Positions 35,240 to 47,225 of a stretch of DNA of 64,000 nt are shown here, in pieces. Made by a program: the position numbers and the translations under genes. The notes beneath the pieces are model-generated. The model was not told where the DNA came from and did not search any database. It saw nothing but the letters and a program-made list of their open reading frames with translations. Origin of the DNA: Chaunax sp. Z400 (taxonomy: Eukaryota > Chordata > Actinopteri > Lophiiformes > Chaunacidae); assembly GCA_037577475.1 (NCBI GenBank), contig CM075184.1:2161001-2225000 (forward strand), read 5' to 3'. The stretch's first letter is position 1; each line of letters opens with the position of its first letter.

Positions 35240-35850
35240 ATGTCACGATTCCTGAAAGAACTTACGTGAACGGGCAGTTGGGATGCTATGGACACGTGCA
35301 GCACAGATGTTACAGATGATATGGCTGATTGCAAAGTGGACGGAGATCACATTTGGTGATAAGTCCAGATTTAACTTGTACACAGCTAGTGGTCGTTGGT
35401 GTTTGTACCATCAACACGGAGACCGCTATCCTGCTGCATACATCCAGGAAGTGGATCGTTTGGTGGTGGTGTCATGATGTGGGGGGGCACTGCTAATGGA
35501 TGACCTGTCCAGATCCACGGTACACTGACAGCCATCAGTTACCGAGATACGGTCCTAGGTCCACACATCATTCCCAGGATACAGCAATCAGGCATCACTT
35601 TCATGCACGACAAAGCCAGACCACATGTGGCTCATGTCTGTCAGGAGGAGCCTACTTGGACCAGAACAATGTCGCTGTCCTTCCTTGGCCATCATATTCA
35701 CCAGATCTCAACCAATAGAGCATCTGTGGGACGTTCAGGATCACCAGGTGAGAGAGAGAGATCCTGATCCAGCAACACATGAACAACTTGTCACAGCTCT
35801 GCAGGAAGAATGACGTCATCCTACAAGTCCAGAATAACATCTTATCCATT
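35240..35850 (+). pseudogene. Tc1/mariner-like transposase remnant
   Basis: Three pieces in different frames resemble consecutive parts of a Tc1-like DDE transposase: FGDKSRFNLYTASG at about 35343 (first catalytic Asp region), DRLVVVS near 35450, and, after frameshifts, PWPSYSPDLNQ at about 35680-35715, then PATHEQLVTALQEE. Stops and frameshifts throughout; terminal inverted repeats were not identified. It is a different, older family from the Tc1-like element at 58-59.6 kb. Confidence 0.75.
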
Positions 35851-36384
35851 CAGGAGGTGTAAAGTAGTGATAAACGCTGGAGGTAGACGCACGGTAGAGA
35901 CTATTGTTGTTCTCTGTCTCACTATCCACACTTTCTGACTTGTAAACACTAAGACAAAAACCACTAATCTGCACAAAAATGATTTTTCTGTATGTCTAAA
36001 GGGTGAATAAAGATGTGAACCATAATTTACCTTTGATATTTAATATGAACAGGATGGCATGACATAAAAAAAAAATTCCATTGTTGATATGTATACAGTG
36101 GTATGTTAAGGTATTCTCCTGGTTCCTTTTAATTTTGTGTGTATCTCTGACTAAACTGTGTCAGACATTCAAACTAAATTTAACATAAAAACAAAGAAAA
36201 CCTGAATAAAAATAAAATTCAAATTTTAAATGATAATTTTATTAATAAGTCAAAAAGTTGATCCAATTCCCAAATCACCAGTATAAAAAGGTGTTCACCC
36301 CCTGGACTTATTATCTCGTTGTTCCACCTTCAGCAGCAACAACTGAACCAGACTCTCCTGATAAATGGAGATCAGTCTCTGACA

Positions 36385-37118
36385 TCACTGTGGTGAATCT
36401 CTGACATCACTGTGGTGAATCTCTGACTGTGGTGAAACTCTGACCTGACTGTGGTGAATCTCTGACATCACTGTGGTGAATCTCTGACATCACTGTGGTG
36501 AATCTCTGACCTGACTGTGGTGAAACTCTGACCTGACTGTGGTGAATCTCTGACATGACTGTGGTGAAACTCTGACCTGACTGTGGTGAATCTCTGACCT
36601 CACTTTGGTGAATCTCTGACATCACTGTGGTGAATCTCTGACATCACTGTGGTGAAACTCTGACCTGACTGTGGTGAATCTCTGACATGACTGTGGTGAA
36701 ACTCTGACCTGACTGTGGTGAATCTCTGACCTCACTTTGGTGAATCTCTGACATCACTGTGGTGAATCTCTGACATCACTGTGGTGAATCTCTGACCTGA
36801 CTGTGGTGAAACTCTGACCTGACTGTGGTGAATCTCTGACATGACTGTGGTGAAACTCTGACCTGACTGTGGTGAATCTCTGACATGACTGTGGTGAAAC
36901 TCTGACCTGACTGTGGTGAATCTCTGACCTCACTTTGGTGAATCTCTGACATCACTGTGGTGAATCTCTGACATCACTGTGGTGAAACTCTGACCTGACT
37001 GTGGTGAATCTCTGACATCACTGTGGTGAATCTCTGACATCACAGTGGTGAAACTCTGACCCGACTGTGGTGAATCTCTGACATCACTGTGGGGAATCTT
37101 TGACATCACTGTGGTGAA
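36385..37118. repeat. 22-bp minisatellite
   Basis: About 33 units of 'ctgtggtgaatctctgacat' plus CA, in variants (ctgacctga, ctgacatca, gaaactctg) arranged in higher-order blocks of several units. Open frames on the minus strand are repeat translations. Confidence 0.95.
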
Positions 37119-37963
37119 TTTCGGCCCATCTTTACAGAACTGCTTTAGTTCAACTGCATTGGAGGGCTTGTGAGCATGAAGTGATCTGTTCAGGTCCCAC
37201 CACAGCATCTCAATCTCAGGTGTGTTTTGTGTTAAATTTAGTTTGAAGATCTGACACAGTTTATTCTGAGATACACACAAAAATAGAGGAAACCAGGAGG
37301 GGGTCCAAAACGTTGTCACACCACTGTATACTGTATATATATGTTTACAAATCATCCCACATACTGCTGTAATTATGGTGAGCATGTGTATATACAATAC
37401 AAGTGTTGGATAGATGGCTGTGTTGTATCAGAGATTCATGAGTCAGCATTATTGACATGAGGAATGCTATTTGTGTTCCACTGACTGTTACTGTCCATGG
37501 TGTTTAAGTTCAGGCTATGTCACATACAGTGAAATCCTTGAAAGGCACCAGCAGTACTGCACAGCCACAGAGAGAAGGTGGTGTATCATTACTCATTCTA
37601 TTTGAAGAAGAAGGCTTTTCTCTTTCATGGACCGGCAGAAATAAGTGCTAAAGTTTAGCTCCACCAGCTGGCCACTCCCTGCACCATAGTTAAAACACTT
37701 AAACCCTTTTTTTGTGTCTCTGTTTGAAAGTGGAATTTTGGCTTTTGTGTGTCGTCAGATTTAAGTTTTAGTTGTTGCTGAAGAGGTACTTTCAGTAAAC
37801 AGTTTTCACTAAAAGCTCCAGATGCCAACCCTCCATAGCTGCATTCGCTAATGTGTCAAGACAAAATAGGTAAGAAGACAAACATGCAACGTTCTGATTG
37901 GTGTGAGGCTGCCCCCCCCCTTAGCATAGTCCTGACAAATCACAGTTTTGCAGACAATAGAGA
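37119..37963. other. Intergenic, nothing recognised
   Basis: No coding exon or named repeat. A C-homopolymer of nine or ten bases lies at about 37911-37920. Confidence 0.4.
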
Positions 37964-38215
37964 CTGAGGTCCTTTGGAGTGCAGGGAGCACTCCTTAAGA
38001 CTTTCTATGACACCGTGGTGGCAACAGCCATCTTTTATGGTGTGGTCTGCTGGGGCAGCGGCATCTCAGTGACGGACAGGAAAAGACTTGACAAGCTGAT
38101 AAAGAAGGCCAGCTCTGTCCTGGGATGCCCCCTGGACCCAGTGGAGGTGGTGGGAGGAAGGAGGATGACAAGAAAACTGCCATCCATGATGGACAATGAC
38201 TCCCCCCTGATTTAG
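37964..38215 (+). pseudogene. LINE reverse-transcriptase C-terminal fragment
   Basis: An open frame containing LLKTFYDTVVATAIFYGVV and LDKLIKKASSVLGCPLDPVE, sequence found after the reverse transcriptase in a common fish non-LTR retrotransposon. It is a short, 5'- and 3'-truncated piece of a clade different from the L2 elements in this window. Confidence 0.7.
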
Positions 38216-38449
38216 AGGGGTACTGTTTCACTCATTGTGAAATAATCTATGAGAAATGGGGAAGAGATGGCAGAAACTCTCAAACTAAGTATTTTTATTA
38301 AAATGACAGCTACATCAGAAAAACAGGGGAAGCCTGGCTTCCTTTGAGAAAACACCAGTGGATTTGCTTGTGTTGGTTTGTCTGTCAGCAGTGTTTCCCC
38401 CTGGTGGACAGAGCTGATAGAGACTATGTAGCACCAAATGTTTGGTTCT

Positions 38450-38867
38450 TTATTTCCATGGAAACACTTCAAACAAAGTGATGACAAGGAGAGGATGATC
38501 AATAACCTGCATTTATTACACAGTACCACACTTCACTGGGACAAGTTACAGCTAATAAAAGACATTCTTTGGTTCACTGAGGTTACTGGAAAATAAGTTG
38601 TTCAATACAAAAAAAAAAATATAATTTCCACATGAAATATTATAATAAATGATACAAGTATAATACGTCACATAACTGTTTAAACTCAGTTGTGCAAAGT
38701 ACACACTCATCATGAACACAGTGTTCATGACTTACTGCTGCATTGATCTTTGGCTTGGAGAAAAACTTCACAATGACATCATGAGGAAATGTTCCCATTG
38801 GACGTCCATTTACTGAGATTCTCATACAGTCTGCTCTCCTACAGCCTGATCTGAGGTCAGTTTTCAC
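38450..38867 (-). CDS. Candidate coding exon(s) of an unrecognised gene
   Basis: On the minus strand, acceptor 'cctcttttttggtag' leads into 38867-38736, 44 codons with phase 0 at both ends, closed by donor GCA/gtaagt. The peptide includes ADCMRISVNGRPMGTFPHDV and IVKFFSKPK. A possible next exon, 38506-38450, follows acceptor 'aaatgcag' and adds 18 codons ending in TAA, with AATAAA overlapping the stop. I do not recognise the family. The clean splice signals and non-repetitive codon content argue for a real or recently lost exon; the absence of neighbouring exons argues for caution. Confidence 0.35.
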
Positions 38868-40541
<1,674 letters not shown>

Positions 40542-40775
40542 CAAGGGCCTCATGCTAATTACCTCAGGCAGGTATGAACAGATTGTTGCTGCTTAGGAGC
40601 TGAAATATATTAAAAGTCAACGAAGAGCAAAATTGCTATTTTGCAGGATGTTTATCAGAACAGAAGAAATAAATAACTGGCCTGGTGAGACAGATTCCCT
40701 GTGGGATGATAATGTCATTGTAGTTGAACTAAAATCTCTTCAATGAAGCTGAAACGTTTTGGAATTTGATGTGAA

Positions 40776-41848
40776 GTGAGGGTGTTGGTGTAGGGTGGTG
40801 ATGTAGGGTGGTGGTGGAGGGTGGGGATGTAGGGTGGGGATGTAGGGTGGTGGTGTAGGGTGGTGGTGTAGGCTGGTGATGGTAGTAGGGTGATGTAGGG
40901 TGGTGGTGTAGGGTGATGATGTAGGGTGGTGATGTAGGATGGTGATGGTCATAGGGTGATGTAGGTTGTGGTGTATGGTGGTGATGTAGGGTGGTGGTGT
41001 AGGGTGGTGATGGTCATACAGTGGTGATGTAGGGTGGTGGTGTAGGGGTGGTGTAGGGTGGTGATGTAAGGTGGTGGTGTAGGGTGGTGATGGTCGTAGG
41101 GTGGTGATATAGGGTGGTGATGTAGGGTGCTGATGGTAGTAGGGAGGTGTAGGGTGGTGGTGTAGGGTGGTGATGTATGGTGGTGATGGTCGTAGGGTGA
41201 TGTAGGGTGGTGATGTAGGGTGGTGGTGTAGGGTTGTGAGGTAGGGTGGTGGTGGTCGTAGGATGATGTAGGGTGCAGATGGTCGTAGGATGATGTAGGG
41301 TGGTGATTAGGGTGGTGATGTAGGGTGGTGGTGGTCGTAGGGTAATGTAGGTTGGTGATGTAGGGTGGTGATGGTCGTAGGGTGATGTAGGGTGGTGATG
41401 GTCCTAGGGTAATGTAGGGTGGTGATAGTAGTAGGGTGATGTAGGGTGGTGATGTAGGGTGGTGGTGCAGGGTGGTGGTGTAGGGTGGTGGTGTAGGGTG
41501 GTGATGTAGGGTGGTGATGTAGGGTGGTGATGGTGTTAGGGTGATGTAGGGTGGTGATGTAGGGTAGTGATGTAGGATGGTGATGTAGGGTGGTGATGAA
41601 GAGTGGTGATGTAGGGTGGTGGTGGTAGGAGGGTGATGTAGGGTGGTGATGTAGGGTGGTGATGTAGGGTGGTAATGTAGGGTGGTGATGGTCGTAGGGT
41701 GATTCAAGGTGGTGATGTAGGGTAGTGATGTAGGGTAGTGATGTAGGGTGGTGATGGTCGTAGGGTGATGTAGGGTGGTGATGTAGGGTGGTGATGTAGG
41801 GTAGTGATGTAGGGTGGTGATGAAGGGTGGTGATGTAGGGTGCAGATG
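40776..41848. repeat. G-rich minisatellite, first block
   Basis: Degenerate 9-13-base units built on 'gtagggtggtgat' with 'ggtggtggtcgtaggg' variants. Four further blocks-worth of the same repeat follow after two insertions. The plus strand is G-rich and the minus strand gives long His/Pro/Thr/Tyr frames, which are not genes. Confidence 0.95.
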
Positions 41849-42139
41849 TTTAGTTTAGTTTAGTTAATTAAGTTTATTTACATTAGAGACCATGTACAAA
41901 TACATTAGTGTCAAGGAAGAGAGAAGATGCTTTGCACCAGATTTAGCTACTAGCTAATTTCCATCTGCAGTCCCTGGGCAGGTGATCAAGAACATTCATA
42001 CACAGACCACAACAAACTACACAAACAACACAATAGAAACACAAAAACACATCATTGTAAAATATAAAAACAAGTTGTCATGATTTGAAATTAATGTTGA
42101 CAAGACTGATTACTTAAAATCCATTTCTTAATTGATTCA
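41849..42139 (-). mobile_element. Retroposon 3' end inserted in the minisatellite
   Basis: Read on the minus strand it ends '...ggtctctaatgtaaataaac' followed by an (AACTA)n tail (plus-strand tttagtttagtttagtt at 41850). It contains 'ctgcccagggactgcagatg' and 'tagctaaatctggtgcaaag', familiar from 3' untranslated ends of fish LINEs. No coding part is present, so it is a short 5'-truncated copy. Confidence 0.6.
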
Positions 42140-43656
42140 TCACCACCCTACGTAGGGTGATGTAGGGTGGTGATGTAGGGTGATTTAGGGTGGTGATGGT
42201 CGTAGGGTGATGTGGGGTGGTGATTAGGGTGGTGGTGGTCGTAGGGTAATGTAGGGTGGTGATGTAGGGTGGTGATGGTCGTAGGGTGGTGATGGGGTGG
42301 TGAGGTTGGATGGTGAAGTCATAGGCTGGTGTAGGGTGGTGATGTAGGGTAGTGATGTAGGGTGGTGATGTATGGTGGTGATGTAGGGTTGTGATGGTCC
42401 TAGAATGATGTAGGGTGGTGATGTAGGGTGGTGATGGTCGTAGGGTGATGTGGGGTGGTGATTACGGTGGTGATGTAGGGTGGTGATGTAGGGTGGTGGT
42501 GGTCGTAGGGTAATGTAGGGTGGTGATGTAGGGTGGTGATGGTCGTAGGATGGTGATGGGATGGTGATGTTGGATGGTGAAAGTCATAGGCTGGTGTAGG
42601 GTGGTGATGTAGGGTAGTGATGTAGGGTGGTGATGGTCGTAGGATGATGTAGGGTGGTGATTAGGGTGGTGATGTAGGGTAGTGATGTAGGGTGGTGGTG
42701 GTTGTAGGATGATGTAGGGTGCAGATGGTCATAGGGTGATGTAGGGTGGTGATTAGGGTGGTGATGTAGGGTGTTGGTGGTCGTAGGGTAATGCAGGGTG
42801 TTGATGTAGGGTGGTGATGGTCGTAGGGTGGTGATTTAGGGTGGTGATGGTCGTAGGGTGATGTCGGGTGACTAGTAGGGTGGTGATGGTCGTAGGGTGA
42901 TGTAGGGTGATGATTAGGGTGGTGATGTAGGGTGGTGGTGTTCGTAGGGTAATGTAGGGTGGTGATGGTTGTACGTTTGTGTAAGGTGGTGATATAGGGT
43001 GGTGATATAGGGTGGTGGTGTAGGGTGGTGGTGTAGGGTAGTGATGTAGGGTGGTGATGGTCTAGGGTAATTAGGGTGGTGATGTAGGGTAGTGATGTAG
43101 GGTGGTGGTGGTCGTAGGGTGATGTAGGGTGGTAATGAAGGATGGTGATGTACGGTGGCGATTTAGGGTGATGATGTAGGGTGGTGATGTAGGGTGATGA
43201 TTTAGGGTGATGGTGTGGGGTAGTGAAGTAGGGTGGTGATGTAGGGTGGTAAAGGTAGTAGGGTGATGTTGGGTGGTGATGTAGGATGGTAATGGTTGTA
43301 GGGTGATGTAGGGTAGTGATGAAGGGTGGTGTAGGGTGGTAATGGTCGTAATATGATATAGGGTGGTGATGTAGGGTAGTGATGTAGGGTGGTGATATAG
43401 GGTGGTGATGTAGGATAGTGAAAGTCATAGGCTGATGTAGGTTGGTGATGTAGGGTAGTGATGTAGGATGGTGATGTATGGTGGTGATGTAGGGTGGTGA
43501 TGGTCGTAGGATGATGTAGGGTGGTGATTAGGGTGGTGATGTAGGGTAGTGATGTAGTGGTGATATAGGCTGGTGGTGGTCGTAGGATGATGTAGGGTGG
43601 TGATGGTCGTATGGTGGTGATTAGGGTGGTGATGTAGGGTGGTGATGGTCGTAGGG
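42140..43656. repeat. G-rich minisatellite, second block
   Basis: Same 'gtagggtggtgat' family as the block at 40.8-41.8 kb, resuming after the retroposon with one unit in inverted orientation (42140-42150). Confidence 0.95.
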
Positions 43657-44665
43657 TGATGTAGAGCACTATGTGGGTATTAAAGGTACAGCCCTAGAGT
43701 GCTTCAGATCTTATCTGTCAGAGAGAAGTTTCACTGTAAACCTTGGTGACTGTGTTTCGTCCGTTGCCCCACTCCCATGTGGAGTCCCCCAAGGTTCAAT
43801 TCTTGGGCCTTTTCTTTTTACTCTCTATCTGCTCCCATTAGGGTTGATTTTTAAGAAACATGGCATCTCATACCACTTCTATGCAGATGACTCCCAAATT
43901 TACCTGCCCCTGAAAAGGAATGATTCTAGCTCTTTAAAACCATTGTTTGAGTGTTTCAAAGACATTAAAGCCTGGATGGCCCTAAACTTCTTAAATTTGA
44001 ATAGCAAAAGGGAAGTCGTGGTGTTTGGACCCAGTGGTGCCTGTGTTGCCCCTTCAATGGACCTGGGCCCCTTCCAAAAATATGTAAAACCCATTGTCTC
44101 CAACCTTGGTGTCAAAATGGACTGTGAGTTTAAACTTGATAAGCAGATTAACTCTGTGGTAAAGTATAGTTTTTTCCAGTTGAGGCTTTTATCCAAGGTT
44201 AAGACCTTTTTATCTCGTAGTGATTTTGAGAAACTCATTCATGCTTTTATCACTACCCGATTGGACGACTGTAATGCTCTTTATTTTGGCGTGAGCAAAA
44301 CCTCCCTCTCACATTTACAGTTAGTACAAAATGCTGCTGTTCGGCTTTTAACAGGGACACGCAAGCAAGAGCACATTTCTTCCATTCTGGCCTCCCTTCA
44401 TTGGCTCCCAGTGCGTTTTAGGATCCATTTTGAGATTTTACTGTTTGTTTTTAAATCTTTAAATGGGTCAGCACCCTCTTATATCGCTGACCTCTTACAT
44501 TCATATACCCCCTCGAGTGTATATGAACCCTACGTCACCCTATATCATGTGGTTTTCTTTTTTTCTTTGTTGTAGTGTATGAGTTTATTGTGTGCCTACC
44601 TTATTTATTGTCTGTACAGCACTTTGGTCAACTCTGTTGTTTTTTAAATGTGCTTATAAATAAAG
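43657..44665 (+). mobile_element. 5'-truncated L2-clade LINE inside the minisatellite
   Basis: One open frame (43673-44575, 300 codons) covers the end of an L2 reverse transcriptase and its C-terminal region: VPQGSILGPFLFTLYLLPLG, intact YADD (43880-43891), and ASLHWLPVRFRIHFEILLFV. The frame then loses the final part of the protein. 3' end 'gtacagcactttggtcaact' and AATAAAG precede a GATGATGATG tail that merges with the minisatellite. The long undamaged frame suggests a younger insertion than the copy at 14.4-18.4 kb. GATGTAG on both sides may be the target duplication. Confidence 0.9.
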
Positions 44666-45160
44666 TTGACGATGATGATGTAGGGTGGTGATTACGGTGG
44701 GTGGTCATAGGGTGATGTAGGGTGGTGATGGTCATAGGGTGATGTAGGGTGGTGATGTAGGGTGGTGGTGGTCATCGGGTGATGTAGGGTGGTGATGGTG
44801 GTAGAGTGATGTAGGGTGGTGATTGTCGTAGGGTGATGTAGGGTGGTGATGTAGGGTGGTGGTGGTCGTCGGGTGATGTAGGGTGGTGATGGTCGTAGGG
44901 TGACGTAGGATGGTGATGGAGGGTGGTGATGTAGGGTGGTGATATAGGGTGGTGATATAGGGTGGTGATGTAGGGTTGTGATTTAGGGTTGTGATGGTAG
45001 TAGGGTGATTAGGGTGGTGATGTAGGGTGGTGATGGTAGCAGGGTGATTAGGGTGGTGATGTAGGGTGGTGATGTAGGGTGGTGGTGTAGGGTGATGTAG
45101 GGTGGTGATGGTAGTAGGGTGATTAGGGTGGTGATGTAGGGTGGTGATCCAGGGTGGAAG
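44666..45160. repeat. G-rich minisatellite, third block
   Basis: Continuation of the 'gtagggtggtgat' array up to the broken 3' end of the endogenous retrovirus. Confidence 0.95.
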
Positions 45161-45243
45161 TCTAGGGTAGTCTGTGGAGCCTAAAAATATTACCTTGTCA
45201 GTAGGCAGGGTCATAGATTGAGTGATACTTTCATTTTGATGAT

Positions 45244-45981
45244 TTATGGCCAGATTTTGGAGCAGTTACCTGTGAAGTTGCCCATGTCAGGCCCCTTCCC
45301 CCTGTAGCCGTAGAAACAGTCTGGAAACACAGTAGTGCAGCATACAAATTTAGAGATTCGCATTTTACCTGGGGGAACAGGGTTGTGGAGCGGGTGAAAT
45401 ACAGGCAAATGAGCCTGGTCTTCACACTGGATGCCTTCAAACATGTCCGAGTATGTGGGATTACCCCTATACATCAAACACCAGAATTGACATAGAGCCA
45501 CTTTTGTACCTTTGGTTGGCATACCACATGTTGACGAATTAAATGGAACTGGCAATGTTTCTAGTCTTTGCCTAGCTTTAGCGCACGCATAACAGTCATC
45601 ACCTACAGTCGTCTTGGCAGTGTAGATTACATGTTGGAGCCAAGCCTTATCTTCCCATCCAGCCCAGTGGCCGTTGGGGTCAGTCACTTCAGTCACTTGT
45701 CGTTTGGGTCTTACTGTCTTATTAACAAGAATCGAAGGTGGAGTCAGAAACCATAACAGAGGAACAACAATTATCACAGAGATTGTCAGTAACACAAGTG
45801 TGGTGCATCTTGCCCCCACAGTAGCCTGGATGTCTGAATGGATGCCAGGGTCTTGTGCGTTCCATCGTCGTCCAACGTAGGCACCTCGAGGATGCTCATA
45901 TGCAATGTTTTCTCTGGAACGTGTATGTGTATTGTGAAATCGCCTGTGCAGTTTGGAGCAGCATTCGGCGTACACTCTCAA
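45244..45981 (-). pseudogene. Truncated retroviral env
   Basis: Frame of 245 codons following integrase. The first 60 residues are hydrophilic and basic, residues 61-80 form a hydrophobic segment, and a furin-like RPKR follows at 91-94; cysteine-rich sequence and sequons come after. That layout (cytoplasmic tail, membrane segment, cleavage site) resembles the leader peptide of foamy-virus env. The frame ends at a stop at 45244; a neighbouring frame may hold another 30 or so env codons before the minisatellite. Fusion peptide and transmembrane subunit are absent. Confidence 0.75.
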
Positions 45982-46063
45982 ACTGTGCTGGTCAATGCCG
46001 CCTCACTGGTTCGTGTTGCAAAGTGAGTGTCTTACTTAAGTGCAGGCGCACTTGAGGTGGACT

Positions 46064-47225
46064 CTAATGGGTTAGCTTGATGGACTTTGGTGGTAAGTCG
46101 TCGTATGGGTTTGGCACCTTTTTGCAGTGGCTGGCGTGGATCCAGGTGGCCCTCTCAGCCACCTTCACAGTGGTGTGGGTGACGAGGAGAACCTGGAATG
46201 GACCTTGCCACTGTCTGGAATTCCAGTGCTTCCTCCAGAAGTCTTTGACGACTACCCAATCGCCTGGCTGAAGGTTATGCAGCGGTTCAGACGCCGGTTC
46301 AGGCAGGGCAGCTGTCACCAGTTTTGAGACCTGTGATAGAACGGAGGACAAAGTTTTGCAATATTGCAGCATGTCATGTTCACAGCATTCAGTTGAGGGG
46401 AGGGGTCTTGTAGGAGGACCCATGCCTGTGGTAGGAGGTCTACCAAACAGGATTTCAAATGGACTGAGGTTTGTGCGTGGTCTTACTCGCATCCTCATGT
46501 ACATTAACACAATAGGTAGTGCTTTCATCCAAGATAGACCTGTTTCTTCATGTTTTAACCAACTTGGATTTCAGTGTACCATTTTCTCTTTCCACAGCAC
46601 CCCCACTGGCTGGGTGGTAGGCACAGTGTCTTTTCAGGTCAATCTGGAGAAAGTCACCTACCTGTTGGATAGCTTCACTTACGAACGGCGTCCCGTTGTC
46701 ACTGCTGATCTTTGCAGGGATTCCCCATCATGGGACAATCTCTGTAAGCAAAGCTTTCGCAAACCACAGAACTGTTCTGCTTGGCGTGAGTTCCACAAAA
46801 TCCATCATTAGGTGCTTAAAGGGTCTGGTCGGAGGAGGATGCGCCACCTGTTGAGACACTTTAACAGGTTTTCCAACATTGTGAGTTGCACAAACAACAC
46901 AAGCTTGACAAAATTTTTGTGCAAAAGTTGAAAACCCTTGGTGAACCAATGTGGTGTTACTGCCTGTAGCATTCCCCCTTTTGACACGTGGTCCAACCCA
47001 TGTGTCAACTTAGCAAAATGCTGAAAAAAATGTTTAGGCAAACGAGGTTTACCATCAGGGCCAGTCCAGACACCGTCAACGAAGGAAGCACCTGATTTCC
47101 ACCAACAGTTGCGTTCAGCTGAGTCAGAAAGTGTCTGCATCGCCTGCAGAGACTCAGGGAGAGAAACAGGATGTGAAACCAGTGCAGTGGTGTGTGTGAG
47201 AGGGAGAGAGGCAGCAGCTTTAGCT
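46064..47225 (-). pseudogene. Retroviral integrase remnant
   Basis: The N-terminal zinc-binding half (about 47060-46860) shows the two histidines and, after a frameshift near 46915, the two cysteines (CQACVVCATHN). FKHLMMDF at about 46835 is the start of the catalytic core with its first Asp. The core is then interrupted. The C-terminal part (46528-46064) has LQPGDWVVVKDFWRKH and a WQGPF motif, typical of class I retroviral integrase ends. Confidence 0.85.

Noticed and set aside
40740..43669. Long His/Pro/Thr/Tyr frames on the minus strand
   Set aside because: Produced by the 'gtagggtggtgat' array; frames change with repeat length and code for nothing recognisable.
45568..46811. Plus-strand open frames across the provirus (for example 46356-46811)
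   Set aside because: Antisense shadows of retroviral integrase and env on the minus strand; no domains.
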